Below are positions 21,783 to 35,999 of a DNA stretch of 64,000 bases, in pieces; positions within the stretch are counted from its first letter, which is position 1; each line of letters begins with the position of its first letter. The stretch lies in contig WJXW01000001.1 of the NCBI GenBank assembly GCA_015832175.1, positions 62,001-126,000 of the forward strand, in the 5' to 3' direction. Both the position numbers and the translations under genes were made by a program. The DNA comes from Paraphaeosphaeria minitans. Its lineage: Eukaryota; Ascomycota; Dothideomycetes; Pleosporales; Didymosphaeriaceae. The notes under the pieces are model-generated. The model was given only the letters and a program-made list of their open reading frames with translations. It was not told the DNA's origin and searched no databases.

Positions 21783-22463
21783 TCTTAAACACCCTTAATA
21801 TAAGTACTTTATAAACTTCTACCTTTTCTATAGCTTTAGGTGCCACTAAGATTACTCCTATAAAGGATAGTAGTAAGGCGTATAAACCTAATCTCTACTT
21901 TAGTAAACAATTTTAAACTAACGTCTAGATTCTCTAGTTAGACCTCTACTTCTTTAACTTAGATAAACCCCTTAAAAATAAGAAAAAAGTTATCTTTATA
22001 GTAATATATATGTAAGGAGATATAGGATTATAGATTTATCTCTACCTTAGAAATTACCTAGGAATAGACTATAATAATAATAACAATAATTACGTAAATA
22101 AGCACGCTAATACAATTAATATTATTAAGAATTATAATAACTTTAAGAAATACTTTAGACAACTCTTTAGAATTACTAATAAGAACTCTATTATAAAAGT
22201 AAAGATTTAGACTATAACTTAGAAATAATTAGTAGCTAAGTATATAGCTAAGTTTTATAGATACGCTGTGCAACTTAACTAGGATAATAAATCTCTTTAG
22301 GATATATATAAATAAGGACTTAAATAGAAACTACGTAAGAAACTCTTATATAGTAGTACGCGAATTACTAACTTTAAGGAACTATATAAAGAAACTATTA
22401 AAATTAATAAAGAATAGTTTTTATTATAATAGGAGCTCTACTAAAACCCTAAGGCGATAAGCT

Positions 22464-22874
22464 TGTTAAATCCAAGAGGGTAGCTAGTCCTAAAGGGTTA
22501 AGGTTGGTTCTTGGGCAGGAGTACTTACAGAAGGTGGAAGGTCTTATTAATACAATAGTATCTTACAAAGTGTAACAAGTTAACAACTTAGTCTGCTAGA
22601 ATCTAAACAATAGATTAATAAACAGATTAAACATAAGTATAGAGAGCCTATCCTTGCGTTCCTATATACTTTAAGCGATTAGTGGACTAATCGCTCTAAT
22701 TAAACTAATTAAGCACTAATTAGTTACTTAGTATGTTAAGTGCTTAGTCTAATTAGTTGTCTTAGCGCTCTAATCACACTAATTAGATTACGTGACCTTT
22801 TGTGCCGTGTTACTTAAACAATAAATATAGATACATATAAAGATCCTAGGAGGCCTAGCCTTTAGATCTTAACA
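22464..22874 (-). repeat. 3' LTR of level 1a, family A (411 bp)
   Basis: TGTTAAATCC...GATCTTAACA on the plus strand; inverse orientation to the LTR at 21372-21782. Its target duplication AAGCT lies immediately to the left. Confidence 0.92.
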
Positions 22875-23039
22875 TTATCTCCCTCCTTGCTAGGATTTAT
22901 CCTTAAATTATGTAACTATATCTTGTGCTTAGTTATAACTAGAGCTCGCCCTGCGTTATAAGTAGTGTTAGCTTACTTACACTATGCCCTAACAACCTTC
23001 TAAGTCTAGCACTACTTATTACTATTACTTAACTAATTT

Positions 23040-23510
23040 TATTAACTCCTTTAGTAAAGTTATAGTTAAGAAATGCTTAACGTGTATAAAACATAATTAT
23101 GTTTACAAGATTCACGTTTAGTCTAGAAGATGTAGAGAATATATTTATTAAAGTTAATATTATAATATGCGCGTTTTAGAGTCTAAGTTTAAGCGTTTAT
23201 TAGCGGAGAAAAAGAAATTACGTGTATAAATAAAAAAGTTAAGAGAAACGTAGGAGGCTGCATTTAAGGCCTATAAAGAGGCGTTAGAGAAATTATAAGT
23301 TATATATACATATAAAGATTAGTTGCGTTAGTAAATAGACTTACTAGATAAGTGTGCTAAAGATATAATAATAGTTAAGAAAAAAAATATTAAGGAGGCT
23401 AAATCTTATAAGGCTGTTAATCTAGTAGTTAATAAGACTCCTTTAGGTCCCTTCTTGTCCCCTACGACATAGAGCGCTTTTGAGGATTTCCTATTAGAAT
23501 TCTAGGATAA
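23040..23510 (+). pseudogene. CxxC plus coiled-coil ORF relic antisense to level 1a pol (family A)
   Basis: Plus-strand frame opposite to pol: KCLTC (CxxC) near 23070, further cysteines to about 23130, then a long charged stretch (ESKFKRLLAEKKKLRV near 23170-23220) with coiled-coil character, reading on to about 23510. RIP-type stops interrupt it. Same architecture as the frames in families B and C. Confidence 0.5.
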
Positions 23511-26500
23511 TCTGGTGCCTTTACTATCTTAGGTATAAATGTTATTATGCTATGTAGGTTATTAGTAGAATTCTTTAATCTTTTGTTAATAGTTTCTTAG
23601 GTAGTTCTTTAGTTCCTAAGTGTTTTTGCTGTGTAGGTAACTTTTCTACTTAATAAGGTACGCGTTGCTATACTAATTATATTCTAGAATTCTTTTAACC
23701 TTAAATTTATTTTCTTTCTTAGTTCTGTAGTAGAAGGCGGTTCTAACTAGTATATTAGGGTCTACTAGTTCTAGTAGTAATACGTAGAATACTAGGTGTA
23801 TCTTTGCATCTGGCGGTAGTTCTAACTTATAGTTTACTAGTAATATTTACTTAGAAATGTAAAATAGTCTAACTTTAATATAATCTAGTTTCTTGTGTTT
23901 CTTCTTCTAAGTTTAAAGGTTCTTTGTAAGTAGATATGCTTTATCCCCCTTCTTTAGCTAAGGTGCTATTTTTTGTTTTTAGTTTTAATATAAAATTAAT
24001 TGCTACTAAGCTTTCTTAAGATTCTCTTAGAGTTATTAGTGTATTTTTTTTATATTTTCTGCTATATCTATAGCTTCTTTTGCTTTAATTATTGTAGGAA
24101 ATTGTTGATTAAAGAGATATAGGTGTCTTCTGTAGTTTGTATAGAACGGTGTATGTCCTAATGCTGCTAATACTTTGTTATTATAGGCTAACTATACTAT
24201 AGGTAGTAATAAAACCTAGTTATTCTTCTAACTATTGTAGTAGATGCGTAGGTACGTTTCTATAGTTTGGTTTGTATGTTCTGTCTATCTGTCTGTTTAT
24301 AGATAGTAAGCTATTAATAGCTTTTGTTTTGTTCTAAGTAGGGCTATAAGCGTTATCTAATAATTTAATGTAAAGAGCTTATCTCTGTCGCTAATAATTA
24401 TTTTTAGGATTCTGTGGTGTCTAATTAGTTAGTCTAGAATAAGAAAGGTGAGTTCCTTTGCCGTTATTCTCTTAAGGTATAGAATGAGCTTGATATACTT
24501 AGTTAGTTAGTAGACTATTACTAGTATACTGTTGTATTTAATTCCTGTTGTTAGATCCTTAGAGTTTAGAATTCCTGTAATAAAATCTATAGTAATATCT
24601 TCTTATAGTGCTGTTAGTATTCCAATTGCTTACATCTCTCTATACTTAAGATATATACTATATTTGTTTCTCTAGTATTCTATATATTTATAGATATAAG
24701 TTATTACAGCTTCCTTAATTCCTTTAAAGGTGTAATTCCTTTAGATAAGTTCTATTGTCTTTGTGATGCCTAGGTGTCTGTACATAGGGTTATTGTAGTA
24801 TTGTTAGATAATCTTAGTCTGTAGATGTTCTAGAACTTCTTAGTTAATTACTAAAAGTTAATTTAGTTCTGCTGTTAGTTCTAGAGATCCATCTTTAGCT
24901 TTATAAAGGATTGTAGAGAAGGTTTTTACCTTTTCTCTTACTAGATTACTTTGTTAGCTAAGAGCGTCTACTCTGCCATTTTCTTTTCTAGCTATATAGA
25001 TAATTTTAAACTTATACTGCCTAGTGGTCTGTAACTATCTTTGTTATTATGGCGTAAGTTCTTTTATTGTCGTGAACCTTAGAAGGTTCTTATAATCTAT
25101 ATAGACTTCTAGCGTTAAGTAGCTAAGCGTATAAATCCTCTAGTGCTTTAAGGCTTTAATAATAGCGTAGAGTTTTTTATTATATATATTGTATCGTGTT
25201 TTGGCGTTACTAAATTTACATAAGTAATAGGTAATTAGGTGCTATTTACTATTACGTTCTTATTTAGCGTAAGCGCCTAGCGCAAGATTGCTAGCGTCTG
25301 TTTTAAAGCGTAGTAGTTTATTACTTCTAAAATAAACAAGGACAGGTTCTATAATACATACTGTCTTAAGGAGTTAGAATAACATTCTGCACTTATTTGT
25401 CTATTTAAAGGGTATGTCCTTCTTTATAAGATTTATTAGAGGTATTGTAACCTTTACGTAATTTTAGATAAATTGTTAGTTAAATCTACAGAATCTTAAG
25501 AATTCTTAGATATTCTTAGCTATTTTAAGTATTAGCTAGTTCTTAATGTATTTAACTTTACTTAGTGCCATCTTAATTCCTTCTATAGTAATGGTGTGTT
25601 CTAAGAATTTAAGTTATTTAACGTTAAACTTACATTTCTTAAGTTTAATGTAAAGGCATGCTTTGTCTAGTACTTCTAGTACTATTTATACATGCTTAGT
25701 GTGGTCTAATTCGCTTTTAGAAAAGACGAGGATATTGTCTATATACGTAATAATAAATATGTCTAGATATTTGCAGAGTACGTTATTAATAAGTGCTATA
25801 AAAGCAGCTAGTACATTTGTAAGTCTAAAAGGCATAACCTTATATTTAAATAGTTTATAGCGTGATTAAAACGCTGTTTTCTATTCTTTACCTTTCTTAA
25901 TTTATATAAGGTGGTAACTATCTCTTAGATCTATTATTATAAATATCTTAGCTTAAGATAGTTAATCTTGTAACTCTGTAATGTTTAGGAGTAGATATTA
26001 GTTCTTTATTATTATGTTGTTAAGTTATTAGTAGTTAACGCATAGTCTATCTAATCTATTCTTTTTCTTAATAAATATAAAAGGGCTTACTGCTAGTAAC
26101 TTTAATAGTTATATATATCCTTTCTTAAGATTTGTCTTAATAAAATTACATTCTTTAAAGAGTTCTTCTCCTATCTTACTATATAGTGGTCTAAAGGGTA
26201 GTGTCTTCCCTTCTTCTAGGTCTATCGTAAGATCCTAGGGTTAATATTCTAGTAGGTTTACTTTTCCTTCCTTCTCTGTAAACATGTGTATCTATTTCCT
26301 ATACTCCCTTAGTAAGGTAAGGGGTATACTATTGTCCTCCTTTTTACACTTCTTAACCTAGTGGTTCCTACTAGCGTCTGCTAAAGTGTACTTCTGTTTT
26401 TTAACTATCTATTATAGTATTATGTTATTAATAACTTCCTTATCTACTATTATTTTTAGTTAATGCGTAGGCTTTGCTTATAATATATAATTGCAGCATT

Positions 26501-28758
26501 TAAATAATATTTTCTTTATACCCTAGTTAATCTGCGGGTTGTGTATTATTAACTAAGGTAATCCTAAGACTAACTTATGCTTAGATCCTAGTAAGATATC
26601 TAAGGTGAGTTCCTCTCTATGTCCTTAGACTATTATTATAGTAGTAACCTCCTAGTATATCTAAGGTGTCTTAGGCATTAGGGATCTATTCGCAATATAG
26701 ATAATATAGAGTACTTTTTTCTCTAATATTATAAGTCCTACTTATCTTACTATCTAATAAGATATAAAGTTCTTTCCTACTTCTAAGTCTATAAGAGCTT
26801 AAGCCTATATTCCTTTAAGCTATACTAGTAGCTTAACTAATGCTGTGCTTGCTATAGCATTTAATTTAATAAAGGTGTTTTCTTATCTAAATTTAGGCCT
26901 AAAAAAAACATCTGTTCTTATAGGTTGTAATTAAGTTCTAGTGCCTAGTATGCGTTTCTAAGCATCTACTTCTATTATTATTCTTAAGTATATAGCTTGT
27001 GTAGATTGTCTTCTTCTTCTTCCTATAAGGATGTTCTTTTGTTTTTTCTCCCGTAGTCTTTACTATTCCTATGTACTAGTTAAATTAGTAGCTCTATTAT
27101 TACTTCTTACGTAGGGCAGTTTGTAAAGCCATCTAAGTGTTTGGCTATATAGTAGTATTTGCAGTTTTAGTTTAGACATATATACTAGTATAGTTATATA
27201 TAGTCTCTATTAATAAGTATATTATAGTATTTATTACCCTTTAGCGTAAGGTAAGGAAAGTATTTTACTTATTATTTATCTTAGAGGTGTTTGTTGTAAG
27301 CTATAATAGGGTAGTTTATCTATACCTATCTACAGCGTAGTTTCCTTCTAAGTTGTTTCTTATTCTCTTCTTTTTCTGCCTTATATTATACGCATATTGG
27401 TTCTTCGCAATACGTCTACATATAGAATTAGTATGTAGGATTTTAGTAGTCTAGGTAGTACTTTAGTACGTAGTCTAATTCCTTATTTTTATAGGGTCGC
27501 ATTCCTTTTAGTGCCTAGTGGGGTTCTATGTAGTCCTAAACATTTAGTTTATACTTAGGTGACATAGGGTTATCTTCTTCCTGCCTACTTTATAGGTGAG
27601 GAGTAAGAGATCTTAGTATCTCTTCTACGTCTTCTACGTTGTAGTATACGTTAGAGTTATTTTCTAGATCTTTATATAGTTGTAAGTTAAGTAAATCTAA
27701 TTACTTACTTTACTCTAGTGTAACACGTTAGTAACTAAATAGCGTTATAATAACTTTCTATTCCTTATTAGGTTCTTAGTCCTTAATAGTTAGTATATTT
27801 AACTTAGTTTAATAGACTTTGTTCTTTAATCTACAGTTCCTAGCTATGTAGCCTAGTTTGCTACATATAAAGCATTTATAGGTTTTAGTTATTAGTTATT
27901 AACTTCTATTAGAGACGCGTTTATTAGGCTACTTAGGGCCTATCCTTCCTCTTTTTCCTTTACCTATATAGTTAAACTAGACATCTTCTATTAGTTTATA
28001 TCTCTAGTAGTTCCTTAGCTATTACTTTTAGACGATTCTAATAGGGTTCTTATAAACCACTTTTACTAGTTATCTAAAGCTTATCGCCCTAGGGTTTTAG
28101 TAGAGCTCCTGTTATAATAAAAACTATTCTCTATTAATCCTAATAGTTTCTTCGTACAGTTCTTTAAAGTTAGTAATTTACGTACTACTACGTAGGAGTT
28201 CCTTACATAGTTTCTGTTTAAGTTCTTGTTTATATATATCCTAAAGACATTTATTGTCTTAGTTAAGTTGCATAGCGTATTTGCAGAACTTAGCTATATA
28301 CTTAGCTACTAATTGTTTCTAACTTATAGTCTAAATCTTTGCTTTTATAATAGAGTCCTTATTAGTAATTCTAAAGAGTTATTTAAGGCATTTCTTAAAG
28401 TTACTGTAATCCTTAATAATATTAACTATATTAGCGTGCTTATTTGCGTAATTGTTATTATTATTATTATAGTCTATTCCTAGGTACTTTTTGAGGTAAA
28501 GATAGATCTATAATCTTATATCTCCTTACATGTATGTTGCTGCAAAGATAACTTTCTTTTTGTCTTTAAAAAGTTTGTCTAAGTTAAAGAAGTAGAGGTC
28601 TAGTTAGAGAATCTAGACGTTAGTTTAAAATTATTTACTAAAGTAGAGATTAGGTTTATACGCCTTACTACTATCTTTTATAGGAGTAATCTTAGCGGCA
28701 CCTAAAGCTGTAGAAGAGGTAGGAGTTTATAAAGTACTTATATTAAGGGTGTTTAAGA

Positions 28759-29214
28759 TGTTAAATCTAAGAGGGTAGCTAGTCCTAAAGGGTTAAGGTT
28801 AGTTCTTAGGTAGGAGTACTTACAGAAGGTAGAAAGTCTTATTAATATAATAGTATCTTACAAAGTGTAATAAGTTAATAATTTAGTCTGCTAGAATCTA
28901 AATAATAGATTAATAAATAGATTAAATATAAGTATAAGAAGCTTATCTTTACGTTCCTATATACTAAGTAGTCCTATATATCCTAGAATTCTATATGTCC
29001 TAGAGTCCTATATATCCTAGAGTTCTATACGTCCTAGAGTCCTGTGCAGGCGAGTCCCACGCGTCCTAGAGTTCCTATATAGGCGAGGCCTATGCGGTCC
29101 TTAGGATCCTTAGGACCTATAACCTGTTACCTAACTACCTAGTTAGCTAACTCTAGCAGACTAGTAGTCTAATAAACTCGTGCCCCGCTGCTCGCGCGCG
29201 GCTGGATTCTAACA
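28759..29214 (-). repeat. Internal family B LTR inside level 1a (456 bp)
   Basis: TGTTAAATCT...GGATTCTAACA. To its right, CTATA and gag sequence of the host; to its left, the start of a second gag copy rather than the continuation of the interrupted one. By eye it is the exact reverse complement of the LTR at 30540-30995. Confidence 0.9.
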
Positions 29215-30009
29215 CTATATAGTTAAACTAGACATCTTCTATTAGTTTATATCTCTAGTAGTTCCTTAGCTATTACTTTTAGACGATTCTAATAGGGTTC
29301 TTATAAACCACTTTTACTAGTTATCTAAAGCTTATCGCCCTAGGGTTTTAGTAGAGCTCCTGTTATAATAAAAACTATTCTCTATTAATCCTAATAGTTT
29401 CTTCGTACAGTTCTTTAAAGTTAGTAATTTACGTACTACTACGTAGGAGTTCCTTACATAGTTTCTGTTTAAGTTCTTGTTTATATATATCCTAAAGACA
29501 TTTATTGTCTTAGTTAAGTTGCATAGCGTATTTGCAGAACTTAGCTATATACTTAGCTACTAATTGTTTCTAACTTATAGTCTAAATCTTTGCTTTTATA
29601 ATAGAGTCCTTATTAGTAATTCTAAAGAGTTATTTAAGGCATTTCTTAAAGTTACTGTAATCTTTAATAATATTAACTACATTAGCGTGCTCGTTCGCGT
29701 AATTGTTATTATTATTATTATAGTCTATTCCTAGGTACTTTTTAAGGTAAAGATAAATCTATAATCCTATATTTCCTCGCATGTATATTACTATAAAGAT
29801 AACTTTCTTTTTGTCTTTAAGGGGTTTATCTAAGTTAAAGAAGTAGAGGTTTAACTAGAGAATCTAAACGTTAGTTTAAGATTGTTTACTAAAGTAGAGA
29901 TTAGGTTTATACGCCTTACTACTATCTTTTATAGGAGTAATCTTAGCGGCACCTAAAGCTGTAGAAGAGGTAGGAGTTTATAAAGTACTTATATTAAGGG
30001 TGTTTAAGA

Positions 30010-30420
30010 TGTTAAATCTAAGAGGGTAGCTAGTCCTAAAGGGTTAAGGTTAGTTCTTAGGCAGGAGTACTTACAGAAGGTAGAAGGTCTTATTAATATA
30101 ATAGTATCTTGCGAAGTGTAATAAGTTAATAATTTAGTCTACTAGAATCTAAATAATAGATTAATAAATAGATTAAACACAAGTATAGAGAGCCTATCCT
30201 TGTGTTCCTATATACTTTAAGCAATTAGTGGACTAATTACTCTAATTAAACTAATTAAGCACTAATTAGTTGCTTAGTATGTTAAGTGCTTAGTCTAATT
30301 AGTTGTCTTGGCGCTCTAATCACACTAATTAGATTACGTGACCTTTTGTGCCGTGTCACTTAAATAACGAATGTAGATACATATAAAGATCCTAGGAGGC
30401 CTAGCCTTTAGATCTTAATA
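30010..30420 (-). repeat. 5' LTR of level 1a, family A (411 bp)
   Basis: TGTTAAATCTAAG...GATCTTAATA; last C mutated to T. Followed by the duplicated target AAGCT. Confidence 0.92.
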
Positions 30421-30539
30421 AAGCTTTAGATAACTAGTAAAAGTAGTTTATAAGAACCCTGTTAGAATTGTCTAAAGATAATAGCTAAGGAGCTACTAGA
30501 GATATAAACTAATAGAAGATGTCTAGTTTAACTATATAG

Positions 30540-30995
30540 TGTTAGAATCCAGCCGCGCGCGAGCAGCGGGGCACGAGTTTATTAGACTACTAGTCTGCTA
30601 GAGTTAGCTAACTAGGTAGTTAGGTAACAGGTTATAGGTCCTAAGGATCCTAAGGACCGCATAGGCCTCGCCTATATAGGAACTCTAGGACGCGTGGGAC
30701 TCGCCTGCACAGGACTCTAGGACGTATAGAACTCTAGGATATATAGGACTCTAGGACATATAGAATTCTAGGATATATAGGACTACTTAGTATATAGGAA
30801 CGTAAAGATAAGCTTCTTATACTTATATTTAATCTATTTATTAATCTATTATTTAGATTCTAGCAGACTAAATTATTAACTTATTACACTTTGTAAGATA
30901 CTATTATATTAATAAGACTTTCTACCTTCTGTAAGTACTCCTACCTAAGAACTAACCTTAACCCTTTAGGACTAGCTACCCTCTTAGATTTAACA
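30540..30995 (+). repeat. 5' LTR of level 1b, family B (456 bp)
   Basis: TGTTAGAATCCAGCCGCG...GATTTAACA. Appears to be an exact inverse copy of 28759-29214, RIP mutations included. Confidence 0.93.
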
Positions 30996-33464
30996 TCTTA
31001 AACACCCTTAATATAAGTACTTTATAAACTCCTACCTCTTCTACAGCTTTAGGTGCTACTAAGATTACTTTTATAAAAGATAGTAGTAAGGCGTATAAAC
31101 CTAATCTCTACTTTAGTAAACAATCTTAAACTAACGTTTAGATTCTCTAGTTAAACCTCTACTTCTTTAACTTAGATAAACCCCTTAAAGACAAAAAGAA
31201 AGTTATCTTTATAGTAATATACATGCGAGGAAATATAGGATTATAGATTTATCTTTACCTTAAAAAGTACCTAGGAATAGACTATAATAATAATAATAAC
31301 AATTACGCGAACGAGCACGCTAATGTAGTTAATATTATTAAAGATTACAGTAACTTTAAGAAATGCCTTAAATAACTCTTTAGAATTACTAATAAAGACT
31401 CTATTGTAAAAGCAAAGATTTAGACTATAACTTAGAAATAATTAGTAGCTAAGTATACAGCTAAGTTCTGTAGATACGCTATATAACTTAACTAGGACAA
31501 TAAATCTCTTTAGAATATATATAAATAAGGACTTAAACAGAAACTACGTAAAGAACTCTTACGTAGTAGTGCACAAATTACTAACCTTAAGGAACTATAC
31601 AAAGAAACTATTAGAATTAATAGAGAATAGTTTTCACTGTAATAAGAGCTCTACTAAAACCCTAGGGTAATAAGCTTTAGACAACTAGTAAAAGTGGTTT
31701 ATAAGAATCCTATTAGAATTATCTAAAAGCAATAGCTAAGAAACTACTAGAAATATAAATTAATAGAAGATGTCTAGTTTAACTACTTAAGTAAAGGAAA
31801 AGGAGGAAGAATAGGCCCTAAGTAGCTTAACAAACGCGTCTCTAATAGAAGTTAATAACTAATAACTAAAACCTGTAAATACTTTATATATAGTAAACTA
31901 GGCCACATAGCCAGGAACTATAGATTAAAGAACAAAGTCTATTAAACTAAGTTAAATGTACGAACTATTAAGGACTAAGAACCTAATAAGGAATAGGAAG
32001 TTATTATAACGCTATTTAGTTACTAACGCGTTACACTAGAGCAAAGTAAGCAATTAGATTTACTTAACTTACAACTATATAAAGATCTAGAAAATAACTC
32101 TAACGTATACTACAACGTAGAAGACGTAGAAGAGATACTAAGATCTCTTACTCCTCACCTATAAAGTAGGCAGGAAGAAGATAACCCTATGTCACCTAAG
32201 TATAAACTAAATGTTTAGGACTACATAGAACCCCACTAGGCACTAAAAGGAATGCGACCCTATAAAAATAAGGAATTAGACTACGTACTAAAGTACTACC
32301 TAGACTACTAAAATCCTACATACTAATTCTATATGTAGACGTATTGCGAAGAACCAATATGCGTATAATATAAGGCAGAAAAAGAAGAGAATAAGAAACA
32401 ACTTAGAAGGAAACTACGCTGTAGATAGGTATAGATAAACTACCCTATTATAGCTTACAACAAACACCTCTAAGATAAATAATAAGTAAAATACTTTCCT
32501 TACCTTACGCTAAAGGGTAATAAATACTATAATATACTTATTAATAGAGACTATATATAACTATACTAGTATATATGTCTAAACTAAAACTGCAAATACT
32601 ACTATATAGCCAAACACTTAGATGGCTTTACAAACTGCCCTACGTAAGAAGTAATAATAGAGCTACTAATTTAACTAGTACATAGGAATAGTAAAGACTA
32701 CGGGAGAAAAAACAAAAGAACATCCTTATAGGAAGAAGAAGAAGACAATCTACACAAGCTATATACTTAAGAATAATAATAGAAGTAGATGCTTAGAAAC
32801 GCATACTAGGCACTAGAACTTAATTACAACCTATAAGAACAGATGTTTTTTTTAGGCCTAAATTTAGATAAGAAAACACCTTTATTAAATTAAATGCTAT
32901 AGCAAGCACAGCATTAGTTAAGCTACTAGTATAGCTTAAAGGAATATAGGCTTAAGCTCTTATAGACTTAGAAGTAGGAAAGAACTTTATATCTTATTAG
33001 ATAGTAAGATAAGTAGGACTTATAATATTAGAGAAAAAAGTACTCTATATTATCTATATTGCGAATAGATCCCTAATGCCTAAGACACCTTAGATATACT
33101 AGGAGGTTACTACTATAATAATAGTCTAAGGACATAGAGAGGAACTCACCTTAGATATCTTACTAGGATCTAAGCATAAGTTAGTCTTAGGATTACCTTA
33201 GTTAATAATACATAACCCGCAGATTAACTAGGGTACGAAGAAAATATTATTTAAACGCTATAATTATATATTATAAGTAAAGCCTACATATTAACTAAAA
33301 ATAATAGTAGATGAGGGAGTTATTAATAACATAATACTATAATAGATAGTTAAAAAACAGAAGCACACCTTAGTAGACGCTAGTAGGAACCACTAGATTA
33401 AGAAGCGTAAGAAGGAGGACAATAGCACACCTCTTACCTTACTAAGAGAGTATAGGAAATAGAC

Positions 33465-33920
33465 TATTAGGATCCAGCCGCGCGTGAGCAGCGGGGCACG
33501 AGCTTATTAGACTACTAGTTCTCTAGAGTTAGCTAACTAGGCAGTTAGGTGATAGGTTATAGGTCCTAAGGGTCCTAAGGACCACACAGGCCTCGCCTAT
33601 ATAGGAACTCTAGGACGCGTAGGACTCGCCCGCACAGGACTCTAGGACATATAGGACTCTAGGACATATAGGACTCTAGGACATATAGGATTCTAGGATA
33701 TGTGGGACTACTTAGTATATAGGAACGCGAGAATAAGCTTCTTATACTTGTGTTTAATCTATTTATTAATTTATTGTTTAGATTCTAGTAGACTAAATTG
33801 TTAACTTATTACACTTTATAAGATACTATTATATTAATAAGACCTTCTACCTTCTATAAGTACTCCTGCCTAAGAACTAATCTTAACCCTTTAGGACTAG
33901 CTACTCTCTTAGATTTAACA
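33465..33920 (+). repeat. 5' LTR of level 2, family B (456 bp)
   Basis: TATTAGGATCCAGCCGCG...GATTTAACA; TG start mutated to TA. Confidence 0.92.
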
Positions 33921-35364
33921 TCTTAAACACTCTTAATATAAGTACTTTATAAACTCCTACCTCTTCTACAGCTTTAGGTGCCGCTAAGATTACTCCTATA
34001 AAAAATAGTAGTAAGGCGTATAAACCTAATCTCTACTTTAGTAAACAATCTTAAACTAACGTCTAGATTCTCTAGTTAGACCTCTACTTCTTTAACTTAG
34101 ACAAACCCCTTAGAGACAAAAAGAAGGTTATCTTTATAGTAATATATATGCGAGGAGATATAGGATTATAGATCTATCTCTACCTTAAAAAGTACCTAGA
34201 AATAGACTATGATAATAATAATAACAATTATATAAATAAGTACGCTAATGCAGTTAATATTATTAAGAATTATAATAACTTTAAAAAATGCCTTAAGTAA
34301 CTCTTTAGGATCGCTAATAAGGACTCTATTATAAAAGTAAAGATTTAGACTATAACTTAGAAACAATTAGCAACTAAGTATATAGCTAAGTTTTATAGAT
34401 ACGCTGTGTAACTTAACTGGGATAATAAATCTCTTTAGGATATATATAAATAAGGACATAAATAGAAACTATATAAGAAACTCTTATATAGTAGTGCATA
34501 AATTGCTAACCTTAAAGAACTATATAAATAAACTATTAGAATTAACAAAGAGTAGTTTTTACTATAACAGGAGCTCTACTAAAACCTTAGGGCGATAAGC
34601 TTTAGACAGCCAGTAAAAGTAGTTTATAAGAACCCTATTAGAATTATCTAAAAGTAACAGCCAAGGAACTACTAGAGATATAAACTAATAGAAGATGTCT
34701 AGTTTAACTACTTAGGCAAAAGAAAAGGAGGAAGGATAGGCCCTAAGCAGCCTAATAAACGCGTCTCTAATAGAAGTTAATAACTAATAACTAAAACCTA
34801 TAAATGCTTTACATATAGTAAACTAGGCCACATAGCCAGAAACTATAGATTAAAGAACAAAGTCTATTAAACTAAGTTAAATGTACTAACCATTAAGGAC
34901 TAAAAACCTAATAAGGAATAGAAAGTTATTATAACGCCATTTAGTTACTAACGTGTTACACCAGAGTAAAGTAAGTAATTAGATTTACCTAACTTATAAC
35001 TATACGAAGATCCAGAAAATAACTCTAACGTATACTATAATATAGAAGATATAAAAGAGATACTAAAATCTCCTACTCCTTACCTATAAAGTAGGCGGGA
35101 AGAAGACAACCCCATGTTACCTAAGTATAAACTAAATGTTTAGGACTACATAGAACCCTACTAGGCACTAAAAAGGATGCAACCCTATAAAAATAAGAAG
35201 TTAGACTACGTACTAAAGTACTACCTAGACTACTAAAATCCTACACACTAATTCTATATATAGATATATTACGAAGAACCAACATGCGTATAATATAAAA
35301 TAGAGAAAGAGGAGAATAAGAAATAACTTAGAAGGAAACTACGCTATAAATAGATATAGATAGA

Positions 35365-35820
35365 TGTTAAATCCAAGAGGGTAGCTAGTCCTAAAGGGTT
35401 AAGGTTAGTTCTTGGGCAGGAGTACTTACAGAAGGTGAAAAGTCTTATTAATATAATAGTATCTTACAAAGTGTAATAAGTTAATAATTTAGTCTACTAG
35501 AATCTAAACAATAGATTAATAAATAGATTAAATATAAGTATAAGAAGCTTATTCTCGCGTTCCTATATACTAAGTAATCCCACACATCCTAGAATCCTGT
35601 ACGTCCTAGAATCCTATGCGTCCTAGAATCCCATACGTCCCAGAATCCTATATAGGCGAGTCCCACGTGTCCTAGAGTTCTTGTATAGGCAAGGCCTATA
35701 TGGTCCTTAGGACCCTTAGGACCTGTAACCTATTACCTAACTACTTAGTTAGCTAACTCTAGCAGACTAGTAGTCTAATAAACTTATGCCCTACTACTTA
35801 CGCATAGCTAGATCCTAATA
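35365..35820 (-). repeat. 3' LTR of level 3, family B (456 bp)
   Basis: TGTTAAATCCAAG...GATCCTAATA on the plus strand. Confidence 0.93.
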
Positions 35821-35999
35821 TTATCCTCCCCCTCTAAGCTTAATATCCTTATAAGTTAATTACTTATAAAGTTATTATCTTGTTCTATTTAATATTGCTA
35901 TAGTTAAGCTAATTATCTTAAGAAAGACTACGTTTTTACAATAGTTATCTATTTGTACTATACTAAGAAGAAATATACTTATTATCTTTTTTTTTTGCA

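Larger units (their letters stand above)
22464..30420 (-). mobile_element. Level 1a: chimeric minus-strand element with family A ends and an internal family B LTR
   Basis: Both ends are 411-bp family A LTRs (22464-22874 and 30010-30420), flanked by the target duplication AAGCT (22459-22463, 30421-30425) within the level 0 gag. At 7,957 bp it is about 1.25 kb too long, because a family B LTR (28759-29214) sits inside it and the 5' part of gag occurs twice (about 27965-28758 and 29215-30009). The simplest history is that a family B element inserted in this element's gag and recombination between the two pol genes then removed the interval holding the other B LTR. Pol lies at about 27000-23580 on the minus strand, with the RT around 25730. 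RIP-degraded. Confidence 0.85.
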
